Part shown: in pieces, positions 17,930 through 22,307 of the stretch
Position numbering within the stretch: the first letter of the stretch is position 1
How the letters are laid out: each line of letters begins with the position of its first letter
Assembly (NCBI GenBank): GCA_023404495.1
Contig: JAEYBE010000059.1
Coordinates: 1 to 22,307 of the forward strand
DNA: 22,307 bases
Origin: Actinomycetes bacterium
GTDB lineage: Bacteria > Actinomycetota > Thermoleophilia > Solirubrobacterales > JACPNS01
Direction: 5' to 3'
Notes under the pieces: generated by a model
Database searches by the model: none
Seen by the model: the letters and a program-made list of their open reading frames with translations, nothing else
What the model was told of the DNA's origin: nothing
Made by a program: the position numbers and the translations under genes

Positions 17930-17958
17930 GCGGGGGGCGCGATTCTGCGGCCGCCCGC
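17930..17958 (+). terminator. Possible hairpin terminator of the pyr operon
   Basis: GCGGGGGGC (17930-17938) and GCCGCCCGC (17950-17958) pair with one mismatch around an 11-nt loop, 7 bases after the pyrD stop. There is no T-run. A second small hairpin (18020-18038, CCTC/GAGG) lies before the mihF promoter. Nothing else is recognised in the 17924-18057 gap; no pyrF remnant is visible. Confidence 0.35.
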
Positions 17959-18057
17959 GGGCCGGATCGAACCGATCGGTACCCCGCGATGGGGTCAAGC
18001 AACCATGAACTCTCGTAAACCTCAACCTTAGGTCGAGGTGAATCGTGAAATTTCCTG

Positions 18058-18086
18058 TTGTCTACCCGTTCAAACCTGCCTATCAT
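18058..18086 (+). promoter_or_regulatory. Leaderless promoter of mihF
   Basis: TTGTCT (18058-18063), a 17-nt spacer and TATCAT (18081-18086) are followed after 7 nt by the ATG at 18094. There is no Shine-Dalgarno sequence before that ATG. Spacing and motif quality make this the best sigma-70-type promoter in the window and imply a leaderless mihF-gmk transcript. Confidence 0.6.
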
Positions 18087-18093
18087 TCCCGCC

Positions 18094-18474
18094 ATGCCGC
18101 AACCCGCCACGAAGCCTCAGAAGTCCGAAAGCGCCGCTCAAAAGGCGCAGGCCGAGGCTCTGGCAGAGACGCCGGATCGCTCGCCGTCACAGCGGCTCGA
18201 AGCTCTCAAGCTTGCCAATGCGGTGCGCACGGAGCGCGCCACGCTCAAGCGGGACCTCAAAGCCGGACGCGTCCGCATCGAGCAGGTGCTGGCCGATCCG
18301 CCGGAGTGCGTGCACTCGGCGAAGGTCGCCGACATCATGCTGGCCGTCCCGCGCTACGGGCGCGTGAAGGTCAGCAAGATCCTCCAGCGCTGTCGCATCT
18401 CGCCGAGCAAGACCGTGATCGGTCTTTCTGAGCGTCAGCGCGGCGAGCTGATCGAAGCGCTGCGTCGCCCGTAG
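18094..18474 (+). CDS. mihF: Integration host factor, actinobacterial type (mIHF)
   Basis: 126 residues. The core (SQRLEALKLANAVRTERATL, then KRDLKAGRVRIEQVLADPPE, VADIMLAVPRYGRVKVSKIL, and ISPSKTVIGLSERQRGELIE) matches the actinobacterial nucleoid protein mIHF, including its helix-two-turn-helix C-terminal part. mIHF binds DNA and shapes the nucleoid, and lies before gmk in many actinobacteria. The N-terminal 35 residues are polar, alanine/glutamine/lysine-rich and probably disordered. The frame is open to a TTG at 18058, but that codon is the -35 box of the promoter. The ATG at 18094 is chosen. gmk follows after 5 bases. Confidence 0.93.
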   Translation: MPQPATKPQKSESAAQKAQAEALAETPDRSPSQRLEALKLANAVRTERATLKRDLKAGRVRIEQVLADPPECVHSAKVADIMLAVPRYGRVKVSKILQRCRISPSKTVIGLSERQRGELIEALRRP

Positions 18475-18479
18475 GTCCG

Positions 18480-19031
18480 ATGGCCGAACCGGCCGTCTTC
18501 GTGATCACCGGTCCCTCGGGCGTCGGCAAGGGAACGGTCATCCGCGCGTTGCGCGAACGCCACCCCGAGCTTGGTTTGTCCGTTTCGGCGACGACCCGCG
18601 CTCCGCGCGCGGGGGAGATCGACGGCGAGCACTACCACTTCCTGAGCGACGAAGAGTTCGACCGCCGCGTCGCCGCCGGCGACTTCGTCGAGCACGCCGC
18701 CTACAGCGGCAACCAGTACGGGACGCTCCGCAGCGAATTGCTGCGCAATTCCGAGAAGGGCGGGGTCGTCCTTGAGATCGAGCTCCAAGGCGCACGGCAA
18801 ATCCGCGCGAGCATGCCTGAGGCCAAACAGATCTTCATCGCGCCACCTACTCCCGAGACGCTGCGCGAACGTCTGGTCGGTCGCGGGACGGACTCGCCGG
18901 AGGCGATCGACCGGCGGCTCCGCGTCGCCGAGGAGGAACTCGCCGCGCAGGGTGAGTTCGAACACGTGGTGATCAACGACGACGTTGATCGCGCGGTAGA
19001 CGAGCTCGACGCGATCATCGCGCCCGGGTAG
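18480..19031 (+). CDS. gmk: Guanylate kinase
   Basis: 183 residues. The P-loop GPSGVGKGT lies at 11-19. The GMP-binding part shows SATTRAPRAGEIDGEHYHFL and VEHAAYSGNQYGT, and LEIELQGARQIR carries the Walker B region. The lid and C-terminal helices (RLVGRGTDSPEAIDRRL) follow. It phosphorylates GMP and dGMP with ATP. The ATG lies 5 bases after the mihF stop, so it is probably co-transcribed with mihF. Length is normal. Confidence 0.97.
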   Translation: MAEPAVFVITGPSGVGKGTVIRALRERHPELGLSVSATTRAPRAGEIDGEHYHFLSDEEFDRRVAAGDFVEHAAYSGNQYGTLRSELLRNSEKGGVVLEIELQGARQIRASMPEAKQIFIAPPTPETLRERLVGRGTDSPEAIDRRLRVAEEELAAQGEFEHVVINDDVDRAVDELDAIIAPG

Positions 19032-19058
19032 GGCGCGGAGGCTCGCCGCCGAAAGCTC

Positions 19059-19064
19059 TACAAT
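19059..19064 (+). promoter_or_regulatory. -10 element upstream of rpoZ
   Basis: TACAAT is a good -10 hexamer 28 nt downstream of the gmk stop, with a start site expected near 19071. The rpoZ start at 19097 has AAGGAG 5 nt upstream, so this would be an ordinary leadered mRNA. No clear -35 is present. Confidence 0.4.
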
Positions 19065-19096
19065 CCCGTCTTCCAACGAGATTTGAAGGAGTACCC

Positions 19097-19324
19097 GTGG
19101 TTGAACCGCGCGTAGACAAGTTGCTTGAGAAGATCGATTCGCAGTACGCGTCGGTGATCGTCGCCGCCAAGCGTGCGCGCCAGATCAGCTCGTACTACCA
19201 CGGCCTCGGTGAGGGCCACTTCGGCGAGTACGTACCGCCGATGGTCGACACCCGCTCGAAGAACTACTTGACGATCGCCCTCGAAGAGATCGAGGCCGAC
19301 AAGCTCAAGTACCAGTACCGCTAG
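19097..19324 (+). CDS. rpoZ: RNA polymerase omega subunit
   Basis: 75 residues starting at a GTG with AAGGAG 5 nt upstream. The omega fold is recognisable from VDKLLEKIDSQYASVIVAAK, RARQI and the conserved C-terminal KNYLTIALEEIEADKLKY. Omega helps assemble the beta' subunit into RNA polymerase. It follows gmk, the usual gmk-rpoZ order. A strong intrinsic terminator follows at 19353. coaBC, which usually comes next in this cluster in many bacteria, is displaced by a repeat element and a lipoprotein gene. Confidence 0.95.
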   Translation: MVEPRVDKLLEKIDSQYASVIVAAKRARQISSYYHGLGEGHFGEYVPPMVDTRSKNYLTIALEEIEADKLKYQYR

Positions 19325-19352
19325 GCCGCAACCCCCAGCCGCGCCGCTCGTC

Positions 19353-19386
19353 AACTGCGCACCTTTGGTGCGCAGTTTGTTTTTGT
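19353..19386 (+). terminator. Intrinsic terminator of rpoZ
   Basis: A perfect 11-bp stem (19353-19363 with 19367-19377, arm AACTGCGCACC) with a TTT loop is followed by TGTTTTTGT. It lies 28 bases after the rpoZ stop. It is also the left end of the symmetric repeat element. Confidence 0.85.
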
Positions 19387-19572
19387 ACGCCGATCCCGCT
19401 CAACCATGGGATCGTTAGCTGCGCAAATAAGGTGCGCAGCGGATGAGCGGGTACTTCAGTCTGCTGCGCACGAATCAAGGCGGCACTGCACACAAAATGT
19501 ACGCAGCTAACGATCCCATGGATAAGCCATTCCTCGGCGAAAAACTCCACTGCGCACCAAACGTGCGCAGTT
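19353..19572. repeat. 220-bp symmetric inverted-repeat element
   Basis: The 71-bp segments 19353-19423 and 19502-19572 are imperfect inverted copies about one centre (19462.5). The inner 20 bp (19404-19423 with 19502-19521, starting CCATGGGATC) are a perfect match. The outer 24 bp match with one change and are themselves hairpins with CTGCGCAC/GTGCGCAG arms. The 78-bp core holds further copies: a hairpin at 19418-19440 that overlaps the 20-bp repeat, and CTGCGCAC at 19464. The octamer or its complement occurs seven times between 19355 and 19608. No target duplication and no ORF are seen. A MITE-like or REP/BIME-like element is the best description; its mobility is unproven. Confidence 0.7.
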
Positions 19573-19578
19573 GGGAGT
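19540..19578 (-). terminator. Minus-strand terminator-like hairpin at right arm of the repeat
   Basis: ACTGCGCAC (19549-19557) pairs with GTGCGCAGT (19563-19571). The stem can be extended by ACTCC/GGAGT past a 2-nt bulge, and on the minus strand it ends in TTTTT (19544-19540). No minus-strand gene lies upstream to be terminated, so this is better seen as the mirror image of the left terminator than as a functional gene end. Confidence 0.5.
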
Positions 19579-19613
19579 GGGTGGGAGTTGCTGTTCGGGG
19601 CTGCGCACTGGCG

Positions 19614-19619
19614 TAGGCT
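19614..19619 (+). promoter_or_regulatory. Possible leaderless -10 for the lipoprotein gene
   Basis: TAGGCT fits TANNNT and ends 6 nt before the ATG at 19626, which lacks a Shine-Dalgarno sequence. A further CTGCGCAC copy lies just upstream (19601-19608). No -35 is evident. Confidence 0.35.
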
Positions 19620-19625
19620 GACGCG

Positions 19626-20504
19626 ATGGTGAAACTGGCCACCCTTGCTGTTGCCGTGGTCGCGGTTTTTGTAGTCGGCTGCGGGTCGGACCAGTCGACT
19701 TCCTCGGCCACCCGGTATGTGGCCCTCGGGGATTCGAACACGAGTGGCGCAGGTCTTCCGACGCCGATCACCGGCGCGCCTGAGTTCTGTTATCGCACCG
19801 AGAGCGGGTATCCGTCGCTGGCCGCCAAGCGGTTGGGCCAGGACGAATTTGAGACCGTCGCCTGCAGCGGCGCGGGCATGTACGCGTTGGTGGCGGAGAT
19901 GCCGCTCGTGCCGTCCGGCGATGCGCCGAAGCAGCTCGATGCACTCAAGGGCAACGAGACGATCGTCAGTCTCACGATCGGCGACAACGATGCTGGATTC
20001 GGTGAGGTCACGCGGCAGTGCCTTGAGGCGAAGTCGCCGGCGGAGACTCCCTGTCGCGACAAGTATGTGACCGCCGGCGAAAACAAGCTCACGACCGCGG
20101 CGCGCAAACTGGCAAAGCCGCTCGGCGACTCACTCGATTCGATCCGCGACAAATCGCCCAGGGCGAAGGTCTTCGTCGTCGGCTACGCGCCGATCATCCC
20201 GAAGGACGGCGCCGGCTGCTGGGGAGACGTCAACGTTTCACCGCAGGATGCCCCCGTCTTCTACGGCTGGCAGCAGGCGATCAGGAACGTTGAGCAGGCC
20301 ACCGCCAAAGCCCACGGCGCCACATTCGTCGACCTCTTCAAGGCCGGAGCAGGGCACGATGCGTGCAAGCCGGCGAGCGAACGCTGGACCAATCCCGTGA
20401 ACAACGTCGGGGACGCCGGCTGGCCGCTGCACCCCACGATTGCCGGCTCGCAGGCTGCCGCCGACCTGCTGGTCAACGCCTGGCGGCAGGCGGAGGATCA
20501 GTAG
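19626..20504 (+). CDS. SGNH/GDSL-family hydrolase lipoprotein
   Basis: 292 residues. A lipoprotein signal peptide is visible: hydrophobic residues about 4-17, then lipobox VVGC with Cys19. The mature part starts with YVALGDSNTSGAG (block I, nucleophile Ser), has VSLTIGDNDAGFGEV in the position of the GxND block, and ends with GWPLHPTIAGSQAAADL supplying the catalytic His in an HPT context. Six or more cysteines in the mature chain suggest disulfides, as in secreted actinobacterial GDSL lipases. It probably acts outside the membrane as an esterase or lipase; the substrate is unknown. It sits with the upstream repeat element between rpoZ and coaBC, which are often adjacent, and so may be a later insertion. 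Confidence 0.9.
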   Translation: MVKLATLAVAVVAVFVVGCGSDQSTSSATRYVALGDSNTSGAGLPTPITGAPEFCYRTESGYPSLAAKRLGQDEFETVACSGAGMYALVAEMPLVPSGDAPKQLDALKGNETIVSLTIGDNDAGFGEVTRQCLEAKSPAETPCRDKYVTAGENKLTTAARKLAKPLGDSLDSIRDKSPRAKVFVVGYAPIIPKDGAGCWGDVNVSPQDAPVFYGWQQAIRNVEQATAKAHGATFVDLFKAGAGHDACKPASERWTNPVNNVGDAGWPLHPTIAGSQAAADLLVNAWRQAEDQ

Positions 20505-20577
20505 CTGTTTCGGCACGACCAACGTGGGGCGAACTGGGAGCCGCGTTGCAGCTGGCTGCTGCGCCGGCAGGAGCGTC

Positions 20578-20583
20578 GATAAT
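20578..20583 (+). promoter_or_regulatory. Possible leaderless -10 for coaBC
   Basis: GATAAT (5 of 6 matches to TATAAT) ends 8 nt before the ATG at 20592, and there is no Shine-Dalgarno sequence at that ATG. No -35 is clear. The rest of the 87-bp gap after the lipoprotein gene shows nothing else. Confidence 0.35.
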
Positions 20584-20591
20584 CACAAACG

Positions 20592-21881
20592 ATGGCCCGA
20601 ATTCTTCTTGGAGTCAGCGGCGGGATCGCCGCATACAAAACGCTTGAACTGACGCGGCTTGCAATCAAGGCGGGTCACGTCGTGCGCGTCGTTCAGACGC
20701 CCGACAGTCTCAACTTCGTCGGCAAGAGCTCCTTCGAGGGCATCACCGGCGCGCCTGTGCTGATCGACCAGTTCGAGAATGATCCGGCCGGCGGCGTCTT
20801 CCAGGACCAACAGCGCCCCGAGCACGACCCGATCGCGCACCTGGAGCTTGCGGCCAACTGCGACGTCTTCTTGATCGCGCCGGCGACGGCAAACACGATC
20901 GCCAAGCTCGCGAGTGGCTTTGCCGACAACATGCTCACCGCCCTCGCGCTCACCTGCAAGAAGCCGATGATCGTCGCCCCGGCGATGAACAACGACATGT
21001 ACACGTCAGCCGCCACCCGCGAGAATGTCGAGGTGCTGCGCCGGCGGGGCGTGACGGTGCTTGATCCCGGCACTGGCGAGCTCGCGTCCAAGGGCGAGTA
21101 CGGCGTCGGTCGCCTGCCCGAGCCGAACGAACTCCTCGCAGCAGTCGAAAGCGCGCTCACCGGCGAGGCAAGCTACGCGCCGCGCTCGCTCGACGGCTTG
21201 AAGCTGCTCGTCAGCGCCGGTGGCACACGAGAGCCGATCGACGAAGTGCGCTTCGTCGGCAACCGCTCTTCGGGGAAGATGGGCTTTGCGATTGCCGACG
21301 AGGCCGCTGCGCGCGGGGCGGAGGTCACCGTCGTGGCCGCAAACGTCTCGCTCGCGAGAAACCCGGCTGTCACGTACCTCGACGTCTCCACCGCGGCGGA
21401 GCTTGAGGCCGCGGTGCGAACGAGCTTCCCAGTCTGCGACGCGCTGATCATGGCCGCCGCAGTCGCCGATTTCACGCCGGCAGCGCCCGCCGAGGGCAAG
21501 ATCAAGAAGGCCGGCAAGCAGGGAATGGAGATTGAGCTGGTGGCCACCAACGATGTGCTTGCCGGTCTTGCGGATCTGCGGCGGGAGGGACAGGTGGTTG
21601 TCGGCTTTGCCGCCGAAGCCGGAGAGGCACTGCTCCCCGAAGCACAGCGCAAGCTCGAGGCCAAAGGCCTGGACATGATTGTCGCCAACGACATCGCCGA
21701 TCCGACGATTGGTTTTGAAGTCGACGGCAATGAGGTCACGCTAATCACCAAGGGAGCAGAGCCCGAGCGCCCGCCACGCGGCAGCAAGGCACAGATCGCG
21801 GGCGCGATCCTCGATCGCGTGCAGTCGCTGCTGCGTCCGGCGCGCACTGAATCGGCCGCGCCAAGCGACCGCCCGGTATAA
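20592..21881 (+). CDS. coaBC: Bifunctional phosphopantothenoylcysteine decarboxylase/phosphopantothenate-cysteine ligase
   Basis: 429 residues. The CoaC half (1 to about 180) has the flavin-binding start LLGVSGGIAAYKTLEL, the active-site His of AHLELA (H83) and the PAMNNDM motif (130-136). The CoaB half (from about 184) starts LLVSAGGTREPIDEVRFVGN, then SSGKMGFAIA, and contains AAAVADFTPA and TNDVLAGLADL. It carries out two steps of coenzyme A synthesis: joining cysteine to phosphopantothenate, then decarboxylation. The CoaC half carries an insertion-like acidic loop around residues 62-80 (NDPAGGVFQDQQRPEHDP). The stop codon overlaps a TATAAT -10 for the downstream gene. Confidence 0.97.
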   Translation: MARILLGVSGGIAAYKTLELTRLAIKAGHVVRVVQTPDSLNFVGKSSFEGITGAPVLIDQFENDPAGGVFQDQQRPEHDPIAHLELAANCDVFLIAPATANTIAKLASGFADNMLTALALTCKKPMIVAPAMNNDMYTSAATRENVEVLRRRGVTVLDPGTGELASKGEYGVGRLPEPNELLAAVESALTGEASYAPRSLDGLKLLVSAGGTREPIDEVRFVGNRSSGKMGFAIADEAAARGAEVTVVAANVSLARNPAVTYLDVSTAAELEAAVRTSFPVCDALIMAAAVADFTPAAPAEGKIKKAGKQGMEIELVATNDVLAGLADLRREGQVVVGFAAEAGEALLPEAQRKLEAKGLDMIVANDIADPTIGFEVDGNEVTLITKGAEPERPPRGSKAQIAGAILDRVQSLLRPARTESAAPSDRPV

Positions 21882-21882
21882 T
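21877..21882 (+). promoter_or_regulatory. Consensus -10 (TATAAT) upstream of rimP
   Basis: A perfect TATAAT spans the coaBC stop codon. The start site would be near 21889, giving a leader of about 108 nt ahead of rimP. The region 17 bp upstream is GC-rich with no -35 match. Confidence 0.5.
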
Positions 21883-21916
21883 TTCGCCTGCTGACCTCCC
21901 GTCATCTCGGACACCA

Positions 21917-21972
21917 GGCCCCACGGCCGGGATCCGCGCAGTCTTGAAGTGGGCCTCCCGGCTCACTTTTTT
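21917..21972 (+). promoter_or_regulatory. Leader attenuator: terminator and alternative antiterminator upstream of rimP
   Basis: AAGTGGGCC (21947-21955) and GGCTCACTT (21960-21968) form a 9-bp stem with one G-U and a TCCC loop; a T-run covers 21967-21972. The 5' arm can instead pair with AGGCCCCAC (21916-21924) with one bulge, which would break the terminator. Only 24 nt separate the T-run from the rimP ATG, too little for another promoter, so rimP transcription must read through it. The controlling signal is unknown. Confidence 0.5.
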
Positions 21973-21996
21973 ATTGGGGAGATCGCAAAACAGCTG

Positions 21997-22307
21997 ATGA
22001 GCGTCGAGAAGATCCAGAACCAGATCGAGGAAACCCTCGCCACTGCGGAACCGCAGGTGGAGGTCTTGCTGTGCGAAATGAACGGCGGGACGATCCGGCT
22101 CTACATCGATCATCCGGAACGCGTCGACCTTGAGCTTTGTGAGCGGGTCACCCGCGCGCTGCGCGCGATCCGCGAGGAGTACGGCCTGGAGGTTTCATCC
22201 CCGGGCCCCAAGCGGCCGCTGACCAAGCCGGACCACTTTCGGCGCTTCGTCGGTCGCCGCGCGAAGATCCGTACGCGCAGCGAGCACGAAGGCCGGCGCA
22301 ATTTCAC
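21997..22307 (+). CDS. rimP: Ribosome maturation factor RimP, partial (3' end beyond window)
   Basis: 103 codons are visible before the right edge. The family signature LEVSSPGPKRPLTKPDHFRR, FVGR lies at about residues 66-88, preceded by a compact N-terminal domain (TIRLYIDHPERVDLELCERV). RimP assists 30S subunit maturation and usually heads a rimP-nusA-infB operon, which would continue to the right. The ATG at 21997 is the only good start near the conserved N-terminus. The GGGGAG at 21976-21981 lies 15 nt away, further than ideal, so initiation may be inefficient or involve folding of the leader. Confidence 0.9.
   Translation, partial: MSVEKIQNQIEETLATAEPQVEVLLCEMNGGTIRLYIDHPERVDLELCERVTRALRAIREEYGLEVSSPGPKRPLTKPDHFRRFVGRRAKIRTRSEHEGRRNF

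Noticed and set aside
17960..18010. tRNA T-loop-like sequence (GGTTCGATCC) on the minus strand
   Set aside because: No matching acceptor, D-arm or anticodon arm could be assembled around it.
19445..19452. GGGTA inside the repeat core as a further SigF promoter
   Set aside because: No GTTT lies 15-17 nt upstream. The GGGTAT near 19806 is inside the lipoprotein coding region and also lacks correct spacing.

Overview
The window reads as a high-GC Gram-positive chromosome segment, most likely an actinobacterium of the Thermoleophilia/Solirubrobacterales type (inference). The signs are an mIHF gene directly before gmk-rpoZ, a SigB/SigF-family sigma factor with actinobacterial-type SigF promoter motifs, a pyrR-led pyrimidine operon that ends in pyrK-pyrD, and several genes that look leaderless. 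No transposase, prophage or CRISPR array is visible.

Region 1-3083 (mostly minus strand) is a general-stress partner-switching module. It holds a SigB/SigF-type sigma factor, an RsbW-like anti-sigma ATPase, a small protein that looks like a degenerate relative of RsbW, and a membrane GAF/PAS sensor cut by the left edge. Three GTTT/GTTC-N16-GGGTA elements, all on the minus strand with identical spacing, lie in front of the sigma gene, just after it, and in front of the rsbW-like gene. The middle one drives no evident ORF and is followed by a foldable segment ending in a strong hairpin, so it is a candidate sigma-F-dependent small RNA. Divergent from the sigma gene is an ECF sigma factor with an overlapping gene for a one-chain anti-sigma/DUF4349 membrane protein.

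Region 4760-8923 is a housekeeping and signalling stretch: a small zinc-ribbon-like protein, a ZIP-type metal transporter with a perfect palindromic operator in the shared upstream region, a tRNA-Arg(CCG), a membrane HD-GYP cyclic-di-GMP phosphodiesterase, and RNase Z.

Region 8924-17958 is one tightly packed pyrimidine operon, pyrR-pyrB-pyrC-carA-carB-pyrK-pyrD, in which every junction overlaps by 1-4 bases. It makes carbamoyl phosphate, carbamoyl aspartate, dihydroorotate and orotate. pyrE and pyrF are not present. The pyrR leader contains an exact PyrR-binding loop and a long-range helix that reaches the ribosome-binding region.

Region 18058-22307 is mihF-gmk-rpoZ, then an unusual approximately 220-bp symmetric inverted-repeat element and an SGNH-hydrolase lipoprotein gene that separate rpoZ from coaBC, then rimP (cut by the right edge) behind a leader with terminator/antiterminator potential.
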